From Streptomyces sp. SPB162 (lineage in GTDB: Bacteria; Actinomycetota; Actinomycetes; Streptomycetales; Streptomycetaceae): 64,000 nucleotides of DNA. Made by a program: the position numbers and the translations under genes. Under the pieces are notes generated by a model. That model ran no database searches. It saw only the letters and a list, made by a program, of their open reading frames with translations, and had not been told where the DNA came from. The DNA is taken from the NCBI RefSeq assembly GCF_029504575.1, contig NZ_JAQFII010000001.1:1636501-1700500 (forward strand). Direction: 5' to 3'. Within the stretch, counting starts at the first letter, position 1; every line of letters begins with the position of its first letter. Below, piece after piece: positions 42,486 to 51,990 of this stretch.

Positions 42486-45311
42486 CTACCGGTGCGCGGG
42501 GAACTCGACGACCTGCTGGAACGTCGGCCGGTTCTGCCAACTGATCTTGTCCTGGGTGATCCCGCCCAGCGGTCGCTGGATGATCGCGTCGGAGCACCAC
42601 TGGTCGCCCGCAGAGCAGTTGGCGTCGGCCGGGTAGACGGTGGTCGCGGGCTTCGCGACCGCCTGCTTCAGCGTGGCCAGCAGCACGTCGCGGCAGCCGC
42701 CGAGGGCGCCGCCGCCGCAGAAGGCCTGCGGTGTCCAGCCCTGCACCGGATCGCCGAGGACCGTCCTCAGGTCCTTGTCCGCGTAACTCCACCAGCCGTA
42801 CTGGAACGCGCTGCCCGCGTGCGATCCGGTCGGTCCGTGGCCGGCCGACGGTGACTCGTCGATCGACAGGTTCGACGTCAGCGCCGTGTACAGGCCGTCG
42901 CCGAGACCGGGCCGGAACGCGCCGTCGACCAGCAGCGGCCACCACGCGTCCATGGTGCGGACCGCGTCCGCGTTCGCGTACACGTGGGAGCCCGCCGAGG
43001 TCTCCCTGCGCTTGCTGCCCGCCGCGCCCCAGTCGGACAACTGCTGGACGGCGGTGACCAGTTGCGGGTCGGTGACCGGCGCGCTGCGCAGCACGCGCAG
43101 CAGCTCGGGCAGGACGTCCTCGCCGCGCAGGTCGGTCAGCGCGGCGTCGGCCATCGCCTTGGTGAGCGCGGACCGGGTCACGCCGCCCGCGGCGACGAGC
43201 TGCTTCACCCGGTCGTTCAGCAGGTCCCCGCGGTGCACGGGGCCGTTGCCGAAGCCGGCCGAGGTGAAGTCCTTGGCCTGCTTGTTGTTCCAGGAGACGT
43301 AGTAGTCCTGGTCGACGGATTGCGGGTGCTGCGCGGGCGGGGTGTAGGTGGCGGTGTTCGTCGCCGGGTTCCAGCCCTGCCACTCGTAGGCGGCCTCCGC
43401 CTTCACCGGGAAGGAGGCGTCGACGCCGGCGGCCCGCACCGGATTCGTCCCGCTGTTGTAGTAGGCGGTCTGCCGCGAGTCCGCGTAGAACCAGTTGAAG
43501 GTGTAGTTGATGTTCTGGGTGGCCTGCTGGAACGAGGCCGCGTCATGGACGAAGCCGGGGTCGTTCAGCATCTGGAACCCGAGGATCGAGTCGGCCTCGT
43601 GCCGGTACGAGCTGCGCAGCGTCGTGTACGCGACCGCCTTGCCGCCGACCGTCGCGCGGTAGGCCACCGGCCCGTACGCGGTGCGGTAGACCTGCATCCG
43701 GTAGGAGCCCGCGGCGGTCGAGTCGGCGACCGTGGGCTTCCAGGAGTTGACGCGCTCCAGCTTCTCCATGGCCGTGCAGACGCCGTGGTAGAGGTAGTGC
43801 ACGGCGTCCTGGCACAGCTCGACGGCGTAGGTGTCGGTGATGTCCTGGCCGGCTGAGGTGGCGCTCCAGGCGTAGTCCTGGCCGCGGCCGAGTTCCACGT
43901 ACATCCCCAGCCCGGCGAACGAGGCGCCGCGCGCGCTGATCCCCGGGCCCTGGAGCTCCTGGAGCATCAGCAGCTGCGGTGCGAAGTAGCCGGTCTGCGG
44001 GCCGAACACGGCGAGCGGGTGGCCGCCGGCGGTGTGCGCGCCGCTGACCACCAGCGCGTTGGACATGCCCTTCTTGGTGGAGAACAGGTTCGCCGGCAGC
44101 GCGCCGTTGTCGAAGATGCCCTGCGCGGCCTTGAGCGGGCCGGCCTTGACCGGGGTCCTCACACCGGTCGCCGCGCCGCCGGTCTGGTCGTACACCAGCG
44201 GTTCCGCGACGACCGAACCGGCCGCCGGCATCGCGGCGCCCTGCGGGTTCGCGGGCTTGCCGGCGTACGGGAAGCTGGATCCGTCGTGCAGGGTCAGTGT
44301 GGCCTCGGGGTCGTTGCGCTCGCGGAACGTCTCCCAGACCGTGGTGCCCTGCGTGACGCCGTACTTCTGCTGAGCGGCGAGCAGCGAGATCGCGCTCTCC
44401 ACCTCACCGCCGCCGCCTGAGCCGAAGAGCGCTCCGATGACCGAGCCGAGCGCGATCAGGTCGGTGAGTTTGAATGGCTGGATCTCGCCGGCGTTGGTGA
44501 CCGCGTCGATCTGGCCGGTCAGCACGTACTCGCCGGGGAAGTAACGGCCGTTCTTCGACGCGGTGATGTAGGCGTTGATGCCGGCGACGTACGCCGTCAC
44601 GTCGGCCAGCGCCTGCTGCCCGCGCGGGCCGCTGTTCGCCGTGAGCTGGTCCACTTGTGCCTGGAGGTCCGCCTCCGTGTACGGGGCGGCCCGCCAGAAC
44701 TCCTGCTCCAGCTGTTGGTTGGCGGGCGCGCCGCCCGCGAAGGACGACAGCTGGCCGCGTCCCACGTGCCGGAACAGGTCCATCAGCCACAGTCGGTCCT
44801 GCGCTGCCGCGTAGCCCGCGCCGAACTCGGTTCCGTCACGGGTGATGCCCTTGATGTGCGGGACGCCGGTCTTCTTGTCGCGGGTGATGGTGACGTCGGC
44901 GCGGGGCGTGGTCACGGACGCGACCTGGCCGGACGGGACGCCGAAGGAGGCGTCGTTGAAGAAGCTGCTGATGGAGGAGTCGGTGAGCGACGGATAGCCG
45001 GTGGCGAGGTTGGCGTACGGTCCGAGCTGGTCGGCGGCGTGCGCGGGCCGGGTGCCGAGGACCTTGTGGGCGAGGATGTCGGCGAGCGTGGCGTTGCCGT
45101 TCTCGCCGGGCGGCAGGATGTCGCCGCACCGGCCCTGGCAGTAGTCGATGACGGGGTCGGCCGCCTGGGCCGCTTGCGGCAGCGGTACGACGACGGTGAC
45201 GCCGAGTGCGAGCAGCGCCGCGGCGGTCACCGTTCTGAACGTGCGGGTGACCGCCTTGCCCTTGCGGGCGCCTACCTTGCCGGTGCGTAGTTTGCCGGTG
45301 CGTTGTGGCAT
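42486..45311 (-). CDS. Secreted penicillin acylase family protein
   Basis: 941 residues from ATG 45311 with GGAGGAG. A long basic n-region and a hydrophobic stretch end at QAAQAADP (signal cleavage near 50). The alpha-chain part includes GAGYAAAQDRLWLMDLFRHV. The likely autocatalytic N-terminal nucleophile is Ser417 in KKGMSNALVVSG, followed by beta-chain motifs (FAGLGMYVELGRGQDYAWS and INYTFNWFYAD). The family cleaves amides such as beta-lactam side chains or acyl-homoserine lactones outside the cell after self-processing. Substrate not predictable. Confidence 0.88.
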   Translation of the reverse strand: MPQRTGKLRTGKVGARKGKAVTRTFRTVTAAALLALGVTVVVPLPQAAQAADPVIDYCQGRCGDILPPGENGNATLADILAHKVLGTRPAHAADQLGPYANLATGYPSLTDSSISSFFNDASFGVPSGQVASVTTPRADVTITRDKKTGVPHIKGITRDGTEFGAGYAAAQDRLWLMDLFRHVGRGQLSSFAGGAPANQQLEQEFWRAAPYTEADLQAQVDQLTANSGPRGQQALADVTAYVAGINAYITASKNGRYFPGEYVLTGQIDAVTNAGEIQPFKLTDLIALGSVIGALFGSGGGGEVESAISLLAAQQKYGVTQGTTVWETFRERNDPEATLTLHDGSSFPYAGKPANPQGAAMPAAGSVVAEPLVYDQTGGAATGVRTPVKAGPLKAAQGIFDNGALPANLFSTKKGMSNALVVSGAHTAGGHPLAVFGPQTGYFAPQLLMLQELQGPGISARGASFAGLGMYVELGRGQDYAWSATSAGQDITDTYAVELCQDAVHYLYHGVCTAMEKLERVNSWKPTVADSTAAGSYRMQVYRTAYGPVAYRATVGGKAVAYTTLRSSYRHEADSILGFQMLNDPGFVHDAASFQQATQNINYTFNWFYADSRQTAYYNSGTNPVRAAGVDASFPVKAEAAYEWQGWNPATNTATYTPPAQHPQSVDQDYYVSWNNKQAKDFTSAGFGNGPVHRGDLLNDRVKQLVAAGGVTRSALTKAMADAALTDLRGEDVLPELLRVLRSAPVTDPQLVTAVQQLSDWGAAGSKRRETSAGSHVYANADAVRTMDAWWPLLVDGAFRPGLGDGLYTALTSNLSIDESPSAGHGPTGSHAGSAFQYGWWSYADKDLRTVLGDPVQGWTPQAFCGGGALGGCRDVLLATLKQAVAKPATTVYPADANCSAGDQWCSDAIIQRPLGGITQDKISWQNRPTFQQVVEFPAHR

Positions 45312-45465
45312 TCCTGCTCCTCCCGGAGGCCGATGGGCCGGAGGTTACCGCCGGTACGCCCAGGCCGGAAGGTGAACATGCGTCACCTTTTTGTTCGGCA
45401 TTTCCGGCCTCCGACACGTTTACCGACGACGGGAGGCCGTCTTCGCACGTCCGCCGCTCACCGGC

Positions 45466-46254
45466 TCACAGCGCGTCCCACGGAGCGGACTCGAAGAGCC
45501 CGATCACCCGCTTCACCAGTTCCGCGCCGGTCGGCAGGATCTGCTCGTCCAGCCGCCCGATCGGAGCGATCCCTCGCGAGTTGCAGGCGAACGCGCCGTC
45601 GAACGAGGCCACGTCCGCCACCGTCACCCGCCGGTGCCGCCACGGCACTCCGGCCGCGTCCATCTCCCGCTGGAGCACCCGCATCGTGATGCCGTGCAGA
45701 GCGGGGGCGTCGGGCCAGACGACCGTGTCGCCGTCCGCGAAGCCGACGTTGGTGATCGACCCCTCGGCGATCACGCCGCCGGGCCCGACGAGCAGCGCCT
45801 CGTCGAACCCGGCCTCCCGCGCGGCGTTGCCGAAGTACCCCTGGGCGAAGCCTCCGACGTGCTTCACGTGGGCGACGGGCCGCTGGTAGTCGACGGACAT
45901 CAGGCTCTGCGCACCGCTCGGTCCGGGCCCCGGACCCCGGACCGACACCAGGAGGGAGACGTCATCGGCCCCGTCCGGACGGAAGACGTTGACCCGCACC
46001 GACGCGTCGACGTCGTCTCCGAGCGCGTGCCGAACCGCGTCGAGCACCCGCCCGCCGTCCAGACCGGTCCCGAACAACTCCCGCGTGCCTCCCGCCAGCC
46101 GCTCGAGATGAAAGTCGAGCCCGCGCACCGCGCGCCCCCTGACCTGCATGGCGGTGAAGTGCCCATAGCTGCTGACCATGACGAACCGCGCCAGGTCCTC
46201 GGCGGTGGCGGGGCGGCCGTCGATCTCGATCCGGAAATCAGGAGTACCAGTCAT
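45466..46254 (-). CDS. Class IV PLP-dependent aminotransferase family protein
   Basis: 262 residues from ATG 46254. Fold type IV: the PLP lysine is in VAHVKHVGGFAQGYFGNAAR, and DEALLVGPGGVIAEGSITNV is the conserved cofactor loop. The length and sequence are nearer to aminodeoxychorismate lyase or D-amino acid transaminase-like proteins than to IlvE. Lies 49 bp after the LRV protein gene in the same direction. Confidence 0.87.
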   Translation of the reverse strand: MTGTPDFRIEIDGRPATAEDLARFVMVSSYGHFTAMQVRGRAVRGLDFHLERLAGGTRELFGTGLDGGRVLDAVRHALGDDVDASVRVNVFRPDGADDVSLLVSVRGPGPGPSGAQSLMSVDYQRPVAHVKHVGGFAQGYFGNAAREAGFDEALLVGPGGVIAEGSITNVGFADGDTVVWPDAPALHGITMRVLQREMDAAGVPWRHRRVTVADVASFDGAFACNSRGIAPIGRLDEQILPTGAELVKRVIGLFESAPWDAL

Positions 46255-46303
46255 ACCGGCCACTGAATCACGCCGCCCCCATGGGGCGCCGGGAGCCGCG
46301 GCC

Positions 46304-47842
46304 TCAGCTCGCCGCCGGAGCCTCCGGCAGCCAGCCGTCGAGCAGCCGCTCCATCACCGCCGTGGGAAGAGCGCTGTTCTCCGCCGCACCCGAGGCCACG
46401 TTCCAGTCGGGGTGGCCCAGCAGTTCCACCACAACCTCCGCGGGCAGTGCGGGGTGCCGGACGGCGAACCGGCATCCGTCGCGGTGTTCCAGACAGATCA
46501 GCAGCGTCTCCGCGGTGGCCGACGGGTGGCGGGCGATCGGGCGCAGCGCCTTGCGGACGGCGCGCGAGTCGAGCGCCATCCGGTGCAGCAGATCGGCGGG
46601 GCAGTGCGGGTTCGTGGCGACCGCGCTGTAGACGGAGGGCCCGTGCCGTTCCACGATGGCCAGCAGATGGTCCGCGGTGAGGGACGGGTGGGGCGCGATC
46701 CGTTTGGCCACGCCCGCGTCCGGGTCCGCAGCGAACCCGGTGAGCAGATCGGCCGGAAGGTCCTCCCTGACGGCGGCGAGTGCGCGCACCTGGGCGACGG
46801 GGGACGCGGCCAGCAGCCGCAGTTCGTCCTCGGAGGCGGCGGCGATCCTCGGCGGGATCTCCCGGGCAAGATTCTGACGGGCGGCGAGCGACACGAGCAG
46901 GTCCAGGGTGATGGCCGGGTTGGCGCCGACCGCGCGCCGGACCTCGGGCGCCGGGTCCCCGGCGAGGCGTCGCAGCAGCGGTCCGGGGACGGCGGGGTTG
47001 CCGGCGAGAGCCCGCCGGACCAACGCGTCTGCGTCGTCGGCCAGCACGGCATACACCTCCTCCGCGAGGCCGGAGCGTTCGGCGATGAGGCCGCGCTGCC
47101 AGGGTTCCGGCAGGGAGACCAACGCCGCCATGCCGTCCGGCGGCGTCGCGGGATTCTGCAGTGCGGAGAGCTGGATCTCCAGGATGCCGGGCGTGTGGTC
47201 GCCGCACTGGGCACGGCGCTCGTCAGGGTCCGCGACGGTGTGGCACGACCCGCACATGGTGGGCGGCGGGCTGCCGCCGTCGGCGAGCAGCCCGGTGAGG
47301 ATGCGGGCGGGAACCTGGTCGTTGCGGGCGAGCGCGGACCGTACGGCTGTGCTCGGATGCCGCGCGAGCTTCTCCATCAGGTCGGACGGCAGCGCCGCGT
47401 TGAGGGCGAGTTCCCGCAGCACCTCGTGGTCCGGGTCGCCGGCGAGGACGTAGAACGTCTCGCCGAGGTCCTGTTCCAGGACCGCCACCTCGCAACGGAC
47501 GTCGCGGTCGGGGCAGACGGCGAGCTCCGCCGCCCAGGAGAGCGGCGCCAGGCCGCTGACGAGTGCGGCGAGTGCCACCTTCGGGTCGTCCCGCGGCACT
47601 TCCTCCAACGGCAGGGACCCGGCCCAGATCAGTGTCTGCCGCACGGGCCCGCCGCCGCGCTCGACCAGCGCCCGCCGGAGTTCCGGCCCCAGGTCGGTCC
47701 GCGTGGCGAGTTCGCCCAGGAGGTCCTCGTCGGCACGGTCGATGAAGCGGGCGAGCAGACGACGCGGCAGGGCCTCGTTCTCGGCGAGGCCGCACAGTTG
47801 GGCCCCGTGTTCCAGCATCGGCCGGCTCACCGCTTCCGTCAC
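46304..47842 (-). CDS. Leucine-rich repeat variant (LRV) protein with Cys cluster
   Basis: 512 residues from GTG 47842 with GGAGGAC. It is a solenoid of about 24-residue repeats with the pattern hp-N/HP-x-x-P-x-x-x-L-x-x-L (for example HPSLTADHLLAIVERHGPSV, NPHCPADLLHRMAL, HPALPAEVVVELLGHPDW). This is the LRV/HEAT-like class first seen in Azotobacter. A break near 197-216 holds Cys197, Cys200, Cys213 and His216 (CGSCH...CGDH), a possible metal site. No signal or membrane segment. Probably a protein-binding scaffold; partner unknown. Confidence 0.7.
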   Translation of the reverse strand: MTEAVSRPMLEHGAQLCGLAENEALPRRLLARFIDRADEDLLGELATRTDLGPELRRALVERGGGPVRQTLIWAGSLPLEEVPRDDPKVALAALVSGLAPLSWAAELAVCPDRDVRCEVAVLEQDLGETFYVLAGDPDHEVLRELALNAALPSDLMEKLARHPSTAVRSALARNDQVPARILTGLLADGGSPPPTMCGSCHTVADPDERRAQCGDHTPGILEIQLSALQNPATPPDGMAALVSLPEPWQRGLIAERSGLAEEVYAVLADDADALVRRALAGNPAVPGPLLRRLAGDPAPEVRRAVGANPAITLDLLVSLAARQNLAREIPPRIAAASEDELRLLAASPVAQVRALAAVREDLPADLLTGFAADPDAGVAKRIAPHPSLTADHLLAIVERHGPSVYSAVATNPHCPADLLHRMALDSRAVRKALRPIARHPSATAETLLICLEHRDGCRFAVRHPALPAEVVVELLGHPDWNVASGAAENSALPTAVMERLLDGWLPEAPAAS

Positions 47843-48038
47843 CTGTCCTCCGTGATGTCGGCCCGCGTACGGGCACCACGGAATCATGACTCACTGTCGC
47901 CGGGCACGCGAGGCCGATTCCGTTCGTCGGGCGCGCACGGGGTCTGGCTTGCTACCGGCGGGTAGTGCGAGGATCGCGGCGCACGGTGACGTGATGTCGG
48001 GACAACATGATGTCGAACGAGCAGAGGACGGGACAGCC

Positions 48039-49472
48039 ATGGCGCAGCTGCACGATCTGACCGCGGTGGAGCAGGCGGAGGGGATTCGGCGCGGGTCCGT
48101 TTCGCCGGTCGAGCTGACCGAGCACTATCTCGACCGCGTCGAGCGGCTGAACGAGAGCGTGGGCGCGTACATCACCGTGACCCCCGAGATCGCCCGCAAG
48201 CAGGCGGCCGACGCGGAGAGCGAGGCGCTGTCCGCGCGCCGCGAGGGGCGGGAACTGTCGCCACTGCACGGCGTTCCGGTGCCGGTCAAGGACCTCAACT
48301 TCGTGGCCGGGGTGCGCTGCACGCTCGGCTCGCGGGCGTACGCCGACCACGTCCCGGACATCGACGACCACGTGGTGACCAAGCTCCGCGAGGCGGGGAC
48401 GATCCTGCTCGGCAAGACCAACACCCCCGAGTTCGGGCTGCCCTGCTACACCGAGAACCAGCTCGCACCGCCCGCCCGCACCCCCTGGGACCTGGAGCGT
48501 TCCGCCGGCGGTTCCAGTGGGGGCGCCGCCGCGGCGGTCGCGTCCGGACTGGCGCCGATCGCCCAGGGCAGTGACGGTGGCGGCTCGATCCGCATCCCCG
48601 CGTCCGTCTGCGGGCTGTTCGGCATCAAGCCGAGCCGGGGACGGGTCAGCGGCGGGCCGGTGCAGCACGATGTGAGCGGCCTGAGCACGTCGGGCCCGCT
48701 CGCCCGGAGCGTCGCGGACGCCGCCACGCTGCTCGACGTCCTGGCCGGCCCGATGCCGGGCGTCCCGTACGGCGCGCCCTCGCTGCCGCAGGGTGCGACC
48801 TTCGCCTCGTACGCCGGGGTCGAGCCGGGGCGGTTGCGGGTGGTCGCGCTGCCGACCCCGCCGGTGCCCGGCGTCGAACTACACCCGGACTGCCGGGCGG
48901 CGTACGACGGGGCGGCCGGGCTGCTGCGCGATCTCGGCCACCAGGTGGACGAGATGGAGCTGCCGGTGGACGACAGCGTCCGTGACGCCTTCAGCAGGGT
49001 CTGGGGCGTGATGTCGACCGTCTACCCGGTCGCTCCGGAGCACGAGGAGCTGCTGATGCCGCTCACCCGTCATCTGCGCGAGCAGGGCGGCCGGGTCTCG
49101 GGGTCGGAGTTCGCGGGCGCGCTGTACGCGTTCCGCGCGCTGGGGCAGCTGATCGCGGACGCGCTGCTGTCCTCGTACGACGTCATCCTGACCCCGACGC
49201 TCGCCCAGCCGCCCGCTCCGGTCGGCGGGCTGCGCGACGACGGCGACCCCGAGGCGGAGTTCGCCGGCCTGGCGGCCTTCACGCCGTTCACGCCGCTCTA
49301 CAACGCCACCGGCCAGCCGGCCGTGAACGTTCCGCTGCACTGGACGCCCGCCGGCCTGCCGATCGGCGTGATGTTCGGCGGCCGGTACGGCGACGAGGCC
49401 ACCCTCATCTCGCTCTCCGCACAGCTGGAGGCGGCCCGGCCGTGGGCGCGGCGGCACCCCGCGATCTGGTGA
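48039..49472 (+). CDS. Amidase signature family enzyme
   Basis: 477 residues from ATG 48039. The Ser-cisSer-Lys triad is complete and correctly spaced: Lys84 in VPVPVKDLNF, Ser159 in AGGSSGGAAAAVASG, Ser183 in GSDGGGSIRIPASVCGLFGI. C-terminal segment FTPLYNATGQPAVNVPLHW is typical. It hydrolyses a small amide to acid and ammonia in the cytosol; closest in style to aryl or nitrile-pathway amidases rather than GatA, since no gatC/gatB is adjacent. Confidence 0.92.
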   Translation: MAQLHDLTAVEQAEGIRRGSVSPVELTEHYLDRVERLNESVGAYITVTPEIARKQAADAESEALSARREGRELSPLHGVPVPVKDLNFVAGVRCTLGSRAYADHVPDIDDHVVTKLREAGTILLGKTNTPEFGLPCYTENQLAPPARTPWDLERSAGGSSGGAAAAVASGLAPIAQGSDGGGSIRIPASVCGLFGIKPSRGRVSGGPVQHDVSGLSTSGPLARSVADAATLLDVLAGPMPGVPYGAPSLPQGATFASYAGVEPGRLRVVALPTPPVPGVELHPDCRAAYDGAAGLLRDLGHQVDEMELPVDDSVRDAFSRVWGVMSTVYPVAPEHEELLMPLTRHLREQGGRVSGSEFAGALYAFRALGQLIADALLSSYDVILTPTLAQPPAPVGGLRDDGDPEAEFAGLAAFTPFTPLYNATGQPAVNVPLHWTPAGLPIGVMFGGRYGDEATLISLSAQLEAARPWARRHPAIW

Positions 49473-49540
49473 ACGAGGGACGCTGATCCCTCCGGTGTCC
49501 GCCGTCCGGGCGTTGACAGGGCCGACGACCGGAACCATGC

Positions 49541-49560
49541 TGAGCAAGCGCTTAGTAACC
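49541..49560. promoter_or_regulatory. TetR operator before the MaoC gene
   Basis: TGAGCAAGCGCTTAGTAACC, 31 bp before the MaoC start. The first 15 bases are repeated exactly at 50706-50720, upstream of the TetR gene at 50066-50683. Confidence 0.7.
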
Positions 49561-49590
49561 CGTCGGACAGTTGGGCACAGGAGGCATCAG

Positions 49591-50052
49591 ATGTCGCAGG
49601 CCAGGATCTTCGCTTCACTGGACGAGCTCCGGGCGGCGGTCGGCGAGCAGCTCGGTACGACCGGCTGGCTGGAGATCGACCAGAAGCGGATCGACCTGTT
49701 CGCGGAGGCCACCGGCGATCACCAGTGGATCCACGTCGACCCGGAGAAGGCCGCGCAGGGACCGTTCGGCACCACCATCGCGCACGGCTTCCTGACGCTG
49801 TCGCTGATCCCGTCGCTCACGCCCGACCTCTTCCGGGTCGAGGGCGTGAAGATGGGCGTCAACTACGGCGTCAACAAGGTCCGCTTCCCCGCGCCCGTCC
49901 CGGTCGGCTCGCGGCTGCGCGCGACCGCGCAGATCGCGGAGGTCACCGAGGTCGGCGGCGGCGTCCAGCTCGTCACCAAGGTGACGATCGAGCGTGAGGG
50001 CGGCGACAAGCCGGTGTGCGTCGCGGAGACGGTGGCCCGCTTCTACCTCTGA
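49591..50052 (+). CDS. MaoC-family (R)-enoyl-CoA hydratase
   Basis: 153 residues with AGGAGG before ATG 49591. Hot-dog fold with the hydratase 2 motif: RIDLFAEATGDHQWIHVDPE carries the catalytic Asp and His, followed by FGTTIAHGFLTLSLIPSL. It hydrates trans-2-enoyl-CoA. Shares an operator sequence with the convergent TetR gene, so this is likely a fatty acid degradation step under that repressor. Confidence 0.92.
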   Translation: MSQARIFASLDELRAAVGEQLGTTGWLEIDQKRIDLFAEATGDHQWIHVDPEKAAQGPFGTTIAHGFLTLSLIPSLTPDLFRVEGVKMGVNYGVNKVRFPAPVPVGSRLRATAQIAEVTEVGGGVQLVTKVTIEREGGDKPVCVAETVARFYL

Positions 50053-50065
50053 GGCCGCGGGGCGG

Positions 50066-50683
50066 CTACGGCCGCCTGGGGCTGACCATGCGCCCGACGA
50101 GGTCGGCGTAGAGCACGCCGACGTCGTCGGGCGTACGGCGTCCGTCGGGGTTGAACCAGCGGGCGACGTCGATGCACAGCGACAGGATGGCGAGCGCTGT
50201 GCCGGCGACGTCCGGCACGTCGAACTCGCCGGTCCGCACGCCGTCCTCGATGATCGAGCGGACCGCGCGCTCGGACTGGCGGCGCAGCGCGACGATCTCG
50301 GTGTAGTGGTCCTCGGCGAGGGCGCCCAGCTCGTACTGCACCACACGGGCGGTGTTGTGCCGCCCCGCGTGCCAGCTGACGAATGCCCGGACGGCGACGG
50401 CGAGCCGCTCGCCCGGCGCGCCGGCGCCGTTGGCCGCTTCCTCCAGCAGGCCGACGGAGCGCAGGTGCCCGACGCGGCTGATCTGGTAGAGCAGCTCTTC
50501 CTTGGTCTTGTAGTGGATGTAGAGCGCGGCCGGGCTCATGCCGGCGCGGCCGGCGATGTCCCGGGTCGTCGTCGCGTGGTACCCGCGCTCGGCGAACGCC
50601 TCGACCGCGGCGATCACCAGCCGGCGCGCGGCATCGGGCGTGACGTCGCTCCACGTGCCGGGCGTTCCTGCCTCCACATCCAT
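50066..50683 (-). CDS. TetR-family regulator
   Basis: 205 residues from ATG 50683 with GGGTGG upstream. HTH: LVIAAVEAFAERGYHATTTR and DIAGRAGMSPAALYIHYKTK. The C-terminal domain with GHLRSVGLLEEAANG and YELGALAEDHYTEIVALRRQ resembles KstR2-like regulators of lipid catabolism. Its own upstream region has TGAGCAAGCGCTTAG (50706), identical to the site before maoC, indicating autoregulation and control of maoC. Confidence 0.9.
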   Translation of the reverse strand: MDVEAGTPGTWSDVTPDAARRLVIAAVEAFAERGYHATTTRDIAGRAGMSPAALYIHYKTKEELLYQISRVGHLRSVGLLEEAANGAGAPGERLAVAVRAFVSWHAGRHNTARVVQYELGALAEDHYTEIVALRRQSERAVRSIIEDGVRTGEFDVPDVAGTALAILSLCIDVARWFNPDGRRTPDDVGVLYADLVGRMVSPRRP

Positions 50684-50705
50684 GGCCGCCACCCTACAGC
50701 CAAGG

Positions 50706-50720
50706 TGAGCAAGCGCTTAG
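50706..50720. promoter_or_regulatory. TetR operator (autoregulatory)
   Basis: TGAGCAAGCGCTTAG contains the palindrome AAGCGCTT and matches 49541-49555 exactly. It lies 23 bp upstream of the TetR start. Confidence 0.7.
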
Positions 50721-50723
50721 ATA

Positions 50724-50752
50724 CCGGCCGGTCGGTCAATACGACCGGCCGG
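50724..50752 (-). terminator. Hairpin terminator after acyl-CoA dehydrogenase gene
   Basis: A perfect 11-bp stem CCGGCCGGTCG / CGACCGGCCGG with a 7-base AT-rich loop, 17 bp past the stop at 50769. The core resembles some TetR operators, so a regulatory role is an alternative. Confidence 0.6.
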
Positions 50753-50768
50753 CGCCCCGGAAGGCACC

Positions 50769-51929
50769 TCAGAACGCGGAGACCCCCGTCAGGGCGCGCC
50801 CGATGAGCAGCTTGTGTATCTGGCTGGTGCCCTCGTACAGCGTCATGACGCGGGCGTCCCGCAGCAGCTTCCCCGCCGGGTACTCGTCGATGTACCCGTA
50901 CCCGCCGAACACCTGCAGCGCGTTGTTCGCGGCGCGCACCGCGGCCTCGCTCGCGTAGAGCTTCGCCACCGAGGACTCGGTGGCGAAGGGCAGCCCGCGG
51001 TCGATGTGGTCGGCGACGCGCCAGGTGAGGAGCCGGGCGGCGTCCACGTCCACGGCGATGTCGGAGATCAGCTCCTGCACCAGCTGGTGGTGGGCGATCG
51101 GCTTGCCGAACTGCTCGCGCTCCCCCGCGTACGCCACGGCGGCGTCCAGGCACGCCTGGGCGATGCCGACACAGCCGGCCGCGACCGACATCCGGCCCTT
51201 GGCCAGGGCGGACATCGCCACCGAGAAGCCCTTGCCCTCAGGCGCGATCATGGCGGAGGCCGGCACGCGGACGCCGTCGAGCACCAGCTCCGCGGTCGCC
51301 TGACCGCGCAGCCCGAGCTTCCCGTGGATCTCCCGACGGCTCAGCCCGGGAGTATCGGTCGGCACCAGGAAAGCGCTCACACCCTTGTGCCCGGGCGTCC
51401 GCTCGGGGTCACCGGTGCGCGCGAAGAGCAGCACGACATCGGCCCAGGTGCCGTTGGTGATGAACATCTTGGAACCGGTGATCACATAAGAGTCGCCGTC
51501 GCGCACCGCGCGGGTGGTCAGGTTCGCGGCGTCCGACCCGGTGCCGGGCTCGGTCAGCCCGAAGCAGCCCACCGCCTCACCCGACGTGAGCCGCGGCAGC
51601 CACGCGCGCTTCTGCTCCTCGCTCCCCCAGTACGCGATCGACTTGGCGACCAGCCCCAGCGACACCGACACGATGCCGCGGACGGCGGAGTCACCACGCC
51701 CCAGCTCCTCGGTGACGAGGCAGTAGGCAAGATGGTCACCGCCCGAGCCGCCGTACTCCTCGTCGATCGTGAGCCCGAGGAATCCGAGCGCGCCGAGCTT
51801 CTTGACGATCCCGCGGTCCACGCTCTCGGCGCGGTCCCACGCCACGGCGTGCGGCGTGATCTCGCGCTCCGTGAAGTCCCTGGCGAGCTGCCGGACGGCG
51901 GTCTGCTCCTCCGAGAGCGCAAGGTCCAC
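50769..51929 (-). CDS. Acyl-CoA dehydrogenase
   Basis: 386 residues from GTG 51929 with GGAGG. Classical ACAD: CFGLTEPGTGSDAANLTTRA (FAD), YVITGSKMFITNG, GKLGLRGQATAELVLDGVRV, REQFGKPIAHHQLVQELISD and the C-terminal catalytic Glu in VMTLYEGTSQIHKLLIGRAL. It introduces the 2,3 double bond of short- or branched-chain acyl-CoA. An operator for the divergent TetR lies 15 bp upstream of the start. Confidence 0.93.
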   Translation of the reverse strand: MDLALSEEQTAVRQLARDFTEREITPHAVAWDRAESVDRGIVKKLGALGFLGLTIDEEYGGSGGDHLAYCLVTEELGRGDSAVRGIVSVSLGLVAKSIAYWGSEEQKRAWLPRLTSGEAVGCFGLTEPGTGSDAANLTTRAVRDGDSYVITGSKMFITNGTWADVVLLFARTGDPERTPGHKGVSAFLVPTDTPGLSRREIHGKLGLRGQATAELVLDGVRVPASAMIAPEGKGFSVAMSALAKGRMSVAAGCVGIAQACLDAAVAYAGEREQFGKPIAHHQLVQELISDIAVDVDAARLLTWRVADHIDRGLPFATESSVAKLYASEAAVRAANNALQVFGGYGYIDEYPAGKLLRDARVMTLYEGTSQIHKLLIGRALTGVSAF

Positions 51930-51943
51930 GAGGGCACCTCCAT

Positions 51944-51963
51944 AAATTAGCACCGCTAGTTTT
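51944..51963. promoter_or_regulatory. TetR operator, divergent ACAD/TetR promoter
   Basis: AAATTAGCACCGCTAGTTTT is an imperfect 20-bp palindrome. Its partner at 55957-55976 before the aldehyde dehydrogenase reads AAACTAGCGCCGTTAGTTTT. The common consensus is AAAyTAGCrCCGyTAGTTTT. Confidence 0.8.
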
Positions 51964-51990
51964 GAGTACGCAGGCCCTACTATGCGTCCC

